From Streptoverticillium olivoreticuli subsp. olivoreticuli (GTDB taxonomy: Bacteria > Actinomycetota > Actinomycetes > Streptomycetales > Streptomycetaceae), in NCBI RefSeq assembly GCF_003391135.1, contig NZ_CP031455.1, forward strand, positions 4,743,001 through 4,807,000: a stretch of DNA of 64,000 nt. Reading direction: 5' to 3'. Under the pieces are notes generated by a model. It searched no databases and had not been told where the DNA came from. It saw nothing but the letters and a program-made list of their open reading frames with translations. Below are positions 1 through 8,044 of this stretch, piece by piece (position 1 is the stretch's first letter; each line of letters opens with the position of its first letter). The position numbers and the translations under genes were made by a program.

Positions 1-35
1 GAAACAGCCGGACCGAAAGGTTTAGGCCACCTTCA

Positions 36-1361
36 TCAGGCCGCGGCGACGGGCACCGGAGCGGGCTGCTCGACCTGATCCAGCGGCGAGGCCGTCGCCG
101 AGTCGTACGCCTCGCGGTCGAGGATCTTCTCCCGCGAGGCCACGATGATCGGGATCACCGACTGGCCGGCGACGTTCGTCGCGGTGCGCATCATGTCCAC
201 GATCGGGTCGATGGCGAGCAGCAGACCCACGCCCTCCATCGGCAGGCCGAGCGTCGAGAGCGTCAGGGTCAGCATCACGGTGGCACCGGTCAGACCGGCC
301 GTGGCCGCGGAGCCGACGACGGAGACGAAGGCGATCAGGATGTAGTCCCGGACGTCCAGGTGCACATCGAAGACCTGCGCCACGAAGATCGCGGCGATCG
401 CCGGGTAGATCGAGGCGCAGCCGTCCATCTTGGTCGTCGACCCGAAGGGCACCGCGAAGCTCGCGTACTCCTTGGGCACGCCCAGGCGTTCGGTGACCTT
501 CTGCGTCAGCGGCATCGTGCCCACGGAGGAGCGGGAGACGAAAGCCAGCTGAATGGCGGGCCAGGCACCCTTGAAGAACTGCAGCGGGTTGACCTTGGCG
601 ACGGTGGCCAGCAGCAGCGGGTAGACGCCGAACAGCACGATGGCGCAGCCGACGTAGATGTCGGCGGTGAACGTCGCGTACTTCCCGATCAGGTCCCAGC
701 CGTAGGTGGCGATGGCCGTGCCGACCAGGCCCAGGCTGCCGAGCGGGGCGAGCCGGATGACCCACCAGAGCACCTTCTGGAGCAGCTCCAGGGCGGCCTG
801 GCTGAAGTCGAGCACGGGCTTGGCCTTGGCGCCGACCTGGAGGATCGCGATGCCCGCGACCACGGCCATGAAGACGATCTGCATGACTTCGAGCTTGCTG
901 AACGGCGTGATGACGTCGGTCGGGATGATCCCGGTGAGGAAGTCCAGCCAGGAGCCGTGCTTCTTGGGCATCTTGCCGTCGGCCGCGGTGAGGCCGGTGC
1001 CGGAGCCGGGGTCGGTGAGCAGGCCGATCGCCAGGCCGATGACGACCGCGATCAGCGACGTGATCATGAACCACATCAGCGTGCGGGTCGCCAGCCGGGC
1101 GGCGTTGGAGACGTTCCGCAGATTGGTGATCGACACCAGGATGGCGAAGAACACCAGCGGGGCGATCACCACCATCAGCAACTGGACGAAGATGTCGCCG
1201 ATCTTGCCGAGGGTGACCTCCAGCCAGTGGATGTCACCGCTCTTGGCGGCCCAGCCGAGGAGGGCGCCGAGCACGAGACCGAGCAGGATCTGGCCCCAGA
1301 ACGGGACCTTGGGTATGCGCCCGCGCAGGGACGCCTGGGACGACACGGGTGTCGAGGACAA
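36..1361 (-). CDS. Dicarboxylate/amino acid:cation symporter (DctA/GltP family)
   Basis: 441-aa polytopic inner-membrane protein of the DAACS family, which imports C4-dicarboxylates or acidic amino acids with Na+ or H+. Visible family signatures are the serine-rich re-entrant loop SRSSVGTMPLT (residues 277-286), GSTTKMDG (308-314) and DMMRTATNVAG (389-399), which form the substrate and cation sites. Hydrophobic segments fill most of the chain. The start is a TTG preceded by GGAG at a six-base gap; a GTG five codons inside is the alternative. The gene is monocistronic as far as can be seen. Which dicarboxylate or amino acid it carries cannot be read from the sequence. Confidence 0.9.
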   Translation of the reverse strand: MSSTPVSSQASLRGRIPKVPFWGQILLGLVLGALLGWAAKSGDIHWLEVTLGKIGDIFVQLLMVVIAPLVFFAILVSITNLRNVSNAARLATRTLMWFMITSLIAVVIGLAIGLLTDPGSGTGLTAADGKMPKKHGSWLDFLTGIIPTDVITPFSKLEVMQIVFMAVVAGIAILQVGAKAKPVLDFSQAALELLQKVLWWVIRLAPLGSLGLVGTAIATYGWDLIGKYATFTADIYVGCAIVLFGVYPLLLATVAKVNPLQFFKGAWPAIQLAFVSRSSVGTMPLTQKVTERLGVPKEYASFAVPFGSTTKMDGCASIYPAIAAIFVAQVFDVHLDVRDYILIAFVSVVGSAATAGLTGATVMLTLTLSTLGLPMEGVGLLLAIDPIVDMMRTATNVAGQSVIPIIVASREKILDREAYDSATASPLDQVEQPAPVPVAAA

Positions 1362-1731
1362 CGGAAGCTCCGGAAGTCAAGAAAAAGGGCGTGGGCGCCA
1401 GGGAGGTCCGTACGTGCTGCGGGATCTCCGGCCGGGTCGACATACGTCAGCGGCGGCAACAGGCCGCGGAGACACAGCGGCAAAGATCGACGTGCAGGCG
1501 CGCCACGAGCGCGGGGCTCATGGGGGATCGGTGCGCTGCTGCTGTCTTCATGTCCAATACGTTAACACTGACGCTTTGGGTGCCTCAAAGGTCTTCTTTG
1601 GGTCCACGGCGACTCGAGGGGCGCGGAAAACGTCAACGCCCCGCCGTGGAGCGGCTGCTCCACGGCGGGGCGTTGCGGTGATGTGAGGAGACTTACACCC
1701 GATTAGGGCGATCGGTCCGGATAAGGAAGGC
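1362..1731. other. Intergenic region, symporter upstream and terminator
   Basis: About 370 bases without a convincing gene. The left part is the 5' flank of the minus-strand symporter. The right part carries the hairpin listed at 1635-1674 and the 3' flank of the DUF4229 gene. Short open frames here lack start context and codon bias. Confidence 0.6.
1635..1674. terminator. Long perfect hairpin, likely terminator
   Basis: An 18-bp perfect inverted repeat (1635-1652 with 1657-1674) encloses a four-base loop. It lies downstream of the minus-strand DUF4229 gene, so it probably ends that transcript. No long T tract is present, as is usual for Streptomyces hairpins. Confidence 0.7.
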
Positions 1732-2022
1732 TCAGGCCGCCCCGTCCTCCTGGCTCGCGTTGGCCTCGAAGCGGGCCTTGGCGCGGTCCACGCGCTCCAC
1801 GATCTGCTCCGACATCGCGTCACGCTGCTTGCGCAGCAGCACCCAGCTCAGCGGGGCGGAGAGGACGAGCGCGAGCAGCACCATCCAGATGAGGTTCGAA
1901 TTGTTCGCGCCGAGCGGGATGGCGTGCAGCGAGCAGAGCACCCAGACGACGGCGAAGCAGGCGATGAGCAAGCCGAACCGCAGGGCGGTATAGCGGAGCG
2001 AGGCGAACTTCTGGCTACTCAC
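1732..2022 (-). CDS. DUF4229-type small membrane protein
   Basis: 96-aa protein with two hydrophobic helices (about residues 12-33 and 43-63) followed by a charged, probably helical cytoplasmic tail (KQRDAMSEQIVERVDRAKAR). The GTG start at 2022 was chosen because it opens the conserved MSSQKFASLRYTALRFG-like N-terminus and has an AAGG box about nine bases upstream. The longer frame upstream has poor protein character. Such proteins typically sit beside menaquinone genes in Streptomyces, and mqnE lies just upstream. The function is unknown. Confidence 0.75.
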   Translation of the reverse strand: MSSQKFASLRYTALRFGLLIACFAVVWVLCSLHAIPLGANNSNLIWMVLLALVLSAPLSWVLLRKQRDAMSEQIVERVDRAKARFEANASQEDGAA

Positions 2023-2197
2023 GGACGGGACCTTCTTCTCAACGACAACCGAAAGGGTCGCTCTCCAGTCAAGCACGACCGGAAGGCGATCAGTCCAGTG
2101 GGCGCCACATCGTGATGTCGCCGCGGTCGTCACCGGCCGCCACACGGGTGCCCGCGGGCACCCGGCCGGCCTCTGCGCGTTGCGGCGCCGCAACAGG

Positions 2198-2232
2198 GAA
2201 GGCCCCGGCGGACGGTGTCCACCGGGGCCTTC
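2198..2232. terminator. Terminator hairpin downstream of mqnE
   Basis: Inverted repeat GAAGGCCCCGG (2198-2208) with CCGGGGCCTTC (2222-2232), placed 16 bases beyond the stop of the minus-strand mqnE. Confidence 0.7.
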
Positions 2233-2247
2233 TCCGAGCTGTACGGA

Positions 2248-3411
2248 TCAGACGCGCATGGGCTGGGGCGACTCGCGCAGCGACGCGTCCGGACCCGGAT
2301 ACTCACGGATCACCTCGTACCGCGTGTTCCGCTCCACCGGCCGGAAACCCGCGTCCCGGATCAGATCCAGCAGATCATCACGCGTCAGCTTGTTCGGCGT
2401 ACCGTAATTGTCCGCATCATGCGTGATCTTGTACTCGACGACCGAACCATCCATGTCGTCCGCACCGTGCTGCAACGCCAGCTGAGCCGTCTGCACACCG
2501 TGCATCACCCAGAACACCTTCACATGCGGCACATTGTCGAAGAGAAGGCGCGAGACCGCGAACGTCTTCAGCGCCTCCGCACCCGTCGCCATGCTCGTCC
2601 GCGCCTGGAGACGGTTACGGACCTTGCCGTCCTTCATGTCCACGAAGTCGTGCTGGTAGCGCAGCGGGATGAAGACCTGGAAACCACCGGTCTCATCCTG
2701 CAGCTCACGCAGCCGCAGCACATGATCCACCCGGTGCCGGGGCTCCTCGATATGCCCGTACAGCATCGTCGACGGAGTCTTCAACCCCTTGGAATGCGCG
2801 AGGCGGTGGATGCGCGACCAGTCCTCCCAGTGGGTGTCATGGTCGACGATGTGCTGACGGACCTCCCAGTCGAAGATCTCCGCACCGCCACCGGTCAGCG
2901 ACTCAAGACCCGCATCGATCAGCTCATCCAGGATCTCCGACGCCGGCATCCCCGAGATCTTCTCGAAGTGCTGGATCTCGGTCGCCGTGAACGCCTTCAA
3001 CGAGACGCTCGGCAGCGCCTCCTTCAGCGCACGCAGCGAACGCGGGTAGTACCGCCACGGCAGCGTCGGATGCAGACCATTGACAATGTGCAGCTCGGTG
3101 AGGTTCTCGTTCTCCATCGCCTTCGCCAGGCGGACGGCCTCCTCGATCCGCATCGTGTACGCGTCCTTCTCACCCGGCTTCCGCTGGAACGAGCAGTACG
3201 CACACGACGCCGTACACACATTCGTCATGTTCAGATGACGGTTGACGTTGAAGTGGACGACATCACCGTTCTTACGCGTCCGCACCTCATGGGCGAGCCC
3301 GCCCAGCCACGCCAGGTCGTCGGACTCATAGAGGGCGATACCGTCCTCACGGGTCAACCGCACACCCGAGTGGACCTTCTCCTCCAGCTCACGCTTCAGC
3401 CCAGCGTCCAC
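2248..3411 (-). CDS. mqnE: Aminodeoxyfutalosine synthase
   Basis: 387-aa radical SAM enzyme of the futalosine menaquinone pathway. It joins 3-[(1-carboxyvinyl)oxy]benzoate to the adenosyl group of SAM to make aminodeoxyfutalosine. The 4Fe-4S ligands are C66, C70 and C73 in NVCTASCAYCSF. The GGGAEIFD and Y(K)ITHDADNYGT stretches are typical of MqnE. The GTG start at 3411 has a GGGAGAGG box. It is followed by other menaquinone genes at 4.2-7.4 kb on the same strand, separated by an Lrp gene, so this is a partly clustered pathway. Confidence 0.95.
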   Translation of the reverse strand: MDAGLKRELEEKVHSGVRLTREDGIALYESDDLAWLGGLAHEVRTRKNGDVVHFNVNRHLNMTNVCTASCAYCSFQRKPGEKDAYTMRIEEAVRLAKAMENENLTELHIVNGLHPTLPWRYYPRSLRALKEALPSVSLKAFTATEIQHFEKISGMPASEILDELIDAGLESLTGGGAEIFDWEVRQHIVDHDTHWEDWSRIHRLAHSKGLKTPSTMLYGHIEEPRHRVDHVLRLRELQDETGGFQVFIPLRYQHDFVDMKDGKVRNRLQARTSMATGAEALKTFAVSRLLFDNVPHVKVFWVMHGVQTAQLALQHGADDMDGSVVEYKITHDADNYGTPNKLTRDDLLDLIRDAGFRPVERNTRYEVIREYPGPDASLRESPQPMRV

Positions 3412-3484
3412 GAGTCCGCCTCTCCCATCTGCTTCTGCAACCTCACCGAGGTTACTCCCCCGCCCTCCGGCGGCCCGGCACCCC

Positions 3485-3940
3485 CTACGCCTCCTCGGGA
3501 AGCTCCCCCACGCGGTTCTCCCACTTCGTGGACAGCACGATCGTCGTGCGCGTCCGGCTCACGCCCTTGGTGCCCGACAGCCGTCGGATCGTGCGCTCCA
3601 GGCCGTCCACGTCCCCGACGCGGACCTTGAGCATGTACGAGTCGTCGCCCGCGATGAACCAGCAGTCCTCGATCTCCTCCAGGTCCCGCAGGCGCCGCGC
3701 CACGTCCTCGTGGTCCGCCGCGTCGGAGAGCTGGATGCCGATCAGCGCCGTGACACCGAGGCCGAGCGACGTGGCGTCGACGGTCGCGCGGTAGCCGGTG
3801 ATCACACCCGCCGCCTCCAGGCGGTTGATCCGGTCCGTGACGCTCGGCCCGGAGAGGCCGACGAGCCGGCCCAGCTCCGCGTACGACGCCCGGCCGTTCT
3901 CCCGGAGGGCCTGGATGAGCTGCCTGTCCACCGCGTCCAT
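3485..3940 (-). CDS. Lrp/AsnC family transcriptional regulator
   Basis: 151 aa. The N-terminal winged helix-turn-helix (about residues 4-50, ASYAELGRLVGLSGPSVTDRINRLE) is followed by an alpha/beta ligand-binding RAM domain (about 65-140) with the ISGDDSY-like turn AGDDSYMLKVRV. It would bind DNA as an oligomer and respond to an amino acid or similar small molecule. It sits between mqnE and the UbiX-like gene on the same strand. Control of the menaquinone genes is a positional guess only. Confidence 0.9.
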   Translation of the reverse strand: MDAVDRQLIQALRENGRASYAELGRLVGLSGPSVTDRINRLEAAGVITGYRATVDATSLGLGVTALIGIQLSDAADHEDVARRLRDLEEIEDCWFIAGDDSYMLKVRVGDVDGLERTIRRLSGTKGVSRTRTTIVLSTKWENRVGELPEEA

Positions 3941-4073
3941 TGCCTGGCACCTTTCAAATAATGAGCGAACTCGCCGCTTTGCATGTAGAATCTAAGGCAT
4001 ACAGGGGCCAACACCCTGTGATTTCTCGCAAGATCTGCTAGATCAACGACGATCCTTCAGGAGTGATCTTCCC

Positions 4074-4208
4074 GTGTACACGATCGAGATGGCCTACGCC
4101 CGTATGCGCGAGCTGCAGGACACGGCCAACCGCTCGCGTGCCCATCAGTTCGCCGAGCGTCGCGCCGAGGCCAAGGCGGCCCGCACCGCGCGCGCCAAGA
4201 AGCGCTAA
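4074..4208 (+). CDS. Small basic protein, unknown function
   Basis: 44-aa protein starting MYTIEMAYARMREL and ending in a lysine/arginine/alanine-rich tail (EAKAARTARAKKR). A GTG start at 4074 follows AGGAG (4059-4063) at ten bases. It is predicted to be a single charged helix. Its stop overlaps the end of the convergent UbiX-like gene by four bases. It is divergent from the Lrp gene and so may share its promoter region. The family is not recognised; the good RBS and codon bias argue that it is real. Confidence 0.65.
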   Translation: MYTIEMAYARMRELQDTANRSRAHQFAERRAEAKAARTARAKKR

Positions 4209-4912
4209 CCCCCGGACCGGGAGCGCGCTTCACCCAGCTCTCCCTTCCACCGGCGGTACAGCTGGTGCGGCACACCTGCCGCATCCAGCACCCGCCCCGC
4301 GACGAAATCCACCAGATCCTGGATGTGCGTCGCACCCGCGTAGAACGCCGGAGAGGCGGGCAGCACCACTGCGCCCGCCTCGTCGAGCGCCACCAGCTGC
4401 TTGAGCGTCTGACCGCTCAGCGGCGTCTCGCGCACCGCGACCACCAGCCGGCGCCGCTCCTTGAGCATCACGCTCGCCGCGCGCTGCAGCAGATCCTTCG
4501 AGAGCCCCAGCGCCACCCCGGCCACACAGGCCGTGCTCGCCGGGACGATCAGCATCCCCTTGACCGGGTACGAACCCGACGACGGCCCCGCGGCGAGATC
4601 CCCGGCCGGCCAGTACCGCACGTCCGCGAGGTCCACCTCGAACGTGTGCGGCTTCCCGTCGGCGCCCAGCTCCAGCCAGTCGCGCAGATCCTCCCGCCAG
4701 TGCGCGTCCCGGAACTTGATCCCGGTCTCGTCCAGCAGCGTCAGCCGCGAAGCGCGGCTCACCACCAGGTCCACGGCCTCACCGGCGGCCAGCAGCCCCC
4801 GCACCACGGCGGCGGCATACGGCGTCCCGGACGCGCCCGACACCCCGACCACCCAGGGCCTGCGTCCCTGGCCCCGGGTGACGTGTGCGGCTGTCTCTTC
4901 GTACGGCTCCAC
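4205..4912 (-). CDS. UbiX family flavin prenyltransferase (menaquinone pathway)
   Basis: 235 aa. A Rossmann-like flavin-binding start (VVGVSGASGTPYAAAVVRGL, about residues 20-40) and the VSRAS, VPAST and SGQTLKQL segments are typical of UbiX/Pad1. The family prenylates FMN to prenyl-FMN, the cofactor of UbiD decarboxylases. The nearby UbiD-like gene (5980-7431) is its expected client in the last steps of futalosine menaquinone synthesis. The GTG start has only a weak RBS, so the first 15-18 residues are uncertain. Confidence 0.9.
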   Translation of the reverse strand: MEPYEETAAHVTRGQGRRPWVVGVSGASGTPYAAAVVRGLLAAGEAVDLVVSRASRLTLLDETGIKFRDAHWREDLRDWLELGADGKPHTFEVDLADVRYWPAGDLAAGPSSGSYPVKGMLIVPASTACVAGVALGLSKDLLQRAASVMLKERRRLVVAVRETPLSGQTLKQLVALDEAGAVVLPASPAFYAGATHIQDLVDFVAGRVLDAAGVPHQLYRRWKGELGEARSRSGG

Positions 4913-4982
4913 GGTCTTGAGCCTAGCCGCAGCGGCGCGTCGCCCCGCGGCCAGCGGGCCCGTACGCAGGCCCCCGGGCGGG

Positions 4983-5900
4983 TTACCAGCCGAGGCCGAG
5001 GTTGACGAGGTCCAGCAGCGCGAAGACGAAGAGCACGATGCCGATCACGCCGTTGACCGTGAAGAACGCCCTGTTCAGCCGGGACAGGTCGTGCGGCCGG
5101 ACGACCGAGTGCTCATAGACGAACGACGCCGCGGCGAAGCCGAGACCCACCCACCAGAAGACACCCGCGTCGATCGCGAGGCCGTACCAGACGAGCAGGC
5201 CCGTCGTGATGACGTGGCACACGCGCGCACCGTGCAGCGCCGCCGGGACGCCGAAGCGCGCCGGGGTGGACTTCACTCCGTGCACCCGGTCCGCCAGCAC
5301 GTCCTGGCACGCGTAGATCAGGTCGAAGCCGCCGATCCAGATGCCCACGGCCAGCCCGAGGATCACCGCGTCCCAGGACCACTGCCCGGTGACCGCGAGC
5401 CACGCCCCGACCGGGCCCATGGCCTGCGCCAGGCCGAGGATCGCGTGCGGGAAGTTGGTGAACCGTTTCCCGTAGGGGTACACCACCATCGGGATCACGG
5501 CGACCGGCGCGAGCGCCAGGCACAGCGGGTTGAGCAGCGCCGCCGCGCCCAGGAAGATCACGACGGCGATCAGCGCGCCCGTCCACGCCGTCCGTACGGA
5601 GACGGCGCCGGTGACCAGCTCGCGCCCCGCTGTACGGGCGTTGCGGGCGTCGATCTCCCGGTCGATGATCCGGTTGACGGCCATCGCGAAGGTGCGCAGC
5701 CCCACCATGGCGACGGTGACCAGCAGCAGCCGCGTCCAGTGGACGTCGCCGTACTCCTTGAACATCGCGGTGAGCGCGGCGATGTAAGCGAAGGGCAGCG
5801 CGAAGACCGAGTGCTCGATCATCACGAGGCGCAGGAACGCGCGGACCCTGCCGGTGGACGGTGCGGGTCCGGGTGAGAGGACCCCCTCAGCGGATGTCAC
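4983..5900 (-). CDS. mqnP: UbiA family prenyltransferase, menaquinone pathway
   Basis: 305-aa membrane prenyltransferase. The aspartate-rich motif N76-R-I-I-D80-R-E-I-D84 and a second Asp-containing motif near residue 205 (YACQDVLADRVHG) bind Mg2+-polyprenyl diphosphate. About eight hydrophobic helices are visible. In this context it should prenylate the dihydroxynaphthoate product of the futalosine branch (MqnP role) rather than 4-hydroxybenzoate. It lies between the UbiX-like and UbiD-like genes on the same strand. The GTG start follows GGAG at eleven bases. Confidence 0.88.
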   Translation of the reverse strand: MTSAEGVLSPGPAPSTGRVRAFLRLVMIEHSVFALPFAYIAALTAMFKEYGDVHWTRLLLVTVAMVGLRTFAMAVNRIIDREIDARNARTAGRELVTGAVSVRTAWTGALIAVVIFLGAAALLNPLCLALAPVAVIPMVVYPYGKRFTNFPHAILGLAQAMGPVGAWLAVTGQWSWDAVILGLAVGIWIGGFDLIYACQDVLADRVHGVKSTPARFGVPAALHGARVCHVITTGLLVWYGLAIDAGVFWWVGLGFAAASFVYEHSVVRPHDLSRLNRAFFTVNGVIGIVLFVFALLDLVNLGLGW

Positions 5901-5979
5901 AGCCCGTACTCCGGCTCACCCCCGCGGATGCGGGAAAACCCCGGATCCGCACCGCCGCTCCCCATGTTGGAACTGTTCC

Positions 5980-7431
5980 TCACAGTCCGTACTCCTTCCA
6001 GCGCTTCGTCACCCGATCGGCGACTTCCGGATCCGACTCGACCATGTGCGGCCAGCCCCCGTCCCGCGTATAGCCCTCCTCGGGCCACTTCGCGGTGGCG
6101 TCGATGCCCGCCTTGCCACCCCAGAACTGCTGGTAGGAGGCGTGGTCGAGATGGTCGACCGGGCCCTCGACGACCGTGAGGTCACGCGCGTAGTCGGTAT
6201 TGCCCAGCGCCCGCCAGGACACCTCGTGCAGGTCGTGCACATCGCAGTCGCTGTCGACCACGATGATCAGCTTGGTCAGCGACATCATGTGCGCGCCCCA
6301 GATGGCGTGCATCACCTTCTGGGCGTGCTTGGGGTACTTCTTGTCGATCGAGACGATCGCGCAGTTGTGGAAGCCGCCCGACTCCGGCAGGTGGTAGTCC
6401 ACGATGTCCGGCACGATGATCTTGAGCAGGGGCAGGAAGAACCGCTCCGTCGCCCGGCCCAGCGGACCGTCCTCGGTCGGCGGGCGGCCGACCACGATCG
6501 ACTGGAGCAGCGGCCGCGACCGCATCGTCACGCAGTCGATGGTCAGCGCGGGGAACGGCTCCTGCGGGGTGTAGAAGCCGGTGTGGTCGCCGAAGGGGCC
6601 CTCCGGGAGCATCTCCCCCGGCTCCAGCCAGCCCTCGATGACGACCTCGGCGTTCGCCGGGACCTGGAGCGGCACGGTCTTGCAGTCGACCATCTCGATC
6701 CGCTTGCCCGAGACGAAGCCCGCGAAGAGGTATTCGTCGATGTCGCCGGGGAGCGGCGCGGTCGAGGCGTAGGTCACGGCCGGGGGGCAGCCGAAGGCGA
6801 TGGCGACGGGCAGCTTCTCGCCGCGCTTGGCCGCCACCTGGTAGTGGTTGCGGCTGTCCTTGTGGATCTGCCAGTGCATCCCGATGGTGCGCTTGTCGTG
6901 GCGCTGGAGGCGGTAGAGACCGAGGTTGCGGACGCCGGTCTCGGGGTGCTTGGTGTGGGTGAGGCCCAGGTTGAAGAAGGAGCCGCCGTCCTCGGGCCAG
7001 GTGAAGAGCGCGGGCAGCTTGTCGAGGTCGACGTCGTCGCCGGTCAGCACCACCTCCTGGACCGGTGCCTCCTTGACCTTCCGCGGCGGCACATGGGCCA
7101 TCGCGCCCAGCTTGCCGAAGGCCTCGCGGATCCCGACGAAGCCGTGCGGCAGCTCGGGCCTGAGCAGTCCGCCGATCTTCTCGCTGATCTCGTCGTAGGA
7201 CTTCAGGCCGAGCGCCTTGAGCAGCCGGCGGTCGGTGCCGAAGACGTTCATGGCGAGCGGCATCGCCGCGCCCTTGACGTTCTCGAAGAGCAGGGCGGGC
7301 CCGCCGGCCTTGTTCACCCTGTCGACGATCTCCCCGATTTCCAGGTACGGGTCGACTTCGGCCTTGATGCGCTTGAGGTCACCGTCGCGCTCCAGCGCCC
7401 GGAGGAACGAGCGAAGATCGTCATAAGCCAT
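5980..7431 (-). CDS. UbiD family decarboxylase, menaquinone biosynthesis
   Basis: 483 aa from the ATG at 7431 (MAYDDLRSFLRAL); a TTG five codons upstream is less likely. UbiD hallmarks are ENVKGAAMPLAMNVFG near residue 50, the GPFGDHTGFYTPQEPFPALT block near 275-295, and PTEDGPLGRATERFFLPLLK. It is a prenyl-FMN-dependent decarboxylase that removes the carboxylate of the naphthoate ring before or after prenylation. It is the first gene of a minus-strand group with mqnP and the UbiX-like gene. The 79-base gap to mqnP contains a CRISPR-repeat-like sequence (see findings). Confidence 0.92.
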   Translation of the reverse strand: MAYDDLRSFLRALERDGDLKRIKAEVDPYLEIGEIVDRVNKAGGPALLFENVKGAAMPLAMNVFGTDRRLLKALGLKSYDEISEKIGGLLRPELPHGFVGIREAFGKLGAMAHVPPRKVKEAPVQEVVLTGDDVDLDKLPALFTWPEDGGSFFNLGLTHTKHPETGVRNLGLYRLQRHDKRTIGMHWQIHKDSRNHYQVAAKRGEKLPVAIAFGCPPAVTYASTAPLPGDIDEYLFAGFVSGKRIEMVDCKTVPLQVPANAEVVIEGWLEPGEMLPEGPFGDHTGFYTPQEPFPALTIDCVTMRSRPLLQSIVVGRPPTEDGPLGRATERFFLPLLKIIVPDIVDYHLPESGGFHNCAIVSIDKKYPKHAQKVMHAIWGAHMMSLTKLIIVVDSDCDVHDLHEVSWRALGNTDYARDLTVVEGPVDHLDHASYQQFWGGKAGIDATAKWPEEGYTRDGGWPHMVESDPEVADRVTKRWKEYGL

Positions 7432-7518
7432 GCGTTCCAGTATCAAGCACGGACTACCCTGGACCCGTCACGGGGGCCGCGTTCGGCCCGTACCGCCGCA
7501 CTCGGGGAGCCCGCCACC

Positions 7519-7827
7519 ATGCTCAGGTATCTGCCGTCACTGCTGGTCCTGGGCCTGTGGATCTACGCGTTCATCGACTGCCTGAACACCCCCGAGGACG
7601 AGGTGCGCGGCCTGCCGAAGATCGGCTGGGTGATCGTCATCCTGCTCTTCGGCGGGGTGCTGGTCGGGCCGGTCGCCTGGGTGATCGCGGGCCGTCGCCG
7701 CGGCGACGGGCGGCCCCGCCAGGGCGGGCGCGACGGCGGGCAGCGGTGGGTGGCGCCGGACGACAATCCGGAGTTCCTCCGCTCGCTGCGGCGCGACGAC
7801 CAGAACGGCGGCGGCGCGCAGGGCTGA
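7519..7827 (+). CDS. PLDc_N domain membrane protein
   Basis: 102 aa. Two transmembrane helices (about residues 4-20 and 38-60) carry the short phospholipase D-nuclease N-terminal motif: LGLWIYAFIDCLNTPEDEVRGLPKIGWVI. A Gly/Arg-rich linker and a short acidic tail follow. No phospholipase catalytic HKD motif is present, so it is a small stand-alone membrane protein of unknown role. It is divergent from the UbiD-like gene. The ATG at 7519 opens the first hydrophobic helix. Confidence 0.75.
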   Translation: MLRYLPSLLVLGLWIYAFIDCLNTPEDEVRGLPKIGWVIVILLFGGVLVGPVAWVIAGRRRGDGRPRQGGRDGGQRWVAPDDNPEFLRSLRRDDQNGGGAQG

Positions 7828-8044
7828 CGCCCTGGATCAAACGCTGCCGGACGGGCTAGCGGCGCATCACCCGATGGGGTGGAAGTCCACCGCGGATACG
7901 ATGACCGTTTCTCCCAACTGGTGCCTTTTCACCGCCATTTGACGCACCGTTCACACGCCTCATCCTGCCCTCGACACACCTGTGCCGGGAGAGTCTGTGG
8001 GGTCACACTGTGGCCTCACGCGACTCCAGGGAGAGGGGCACGCC

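Noticed and set aside
360..1686. Plus-strand frames opposite the symporter
   Set aside because: Shadow frames with skewed composition; the minus-strand symporter is clear.
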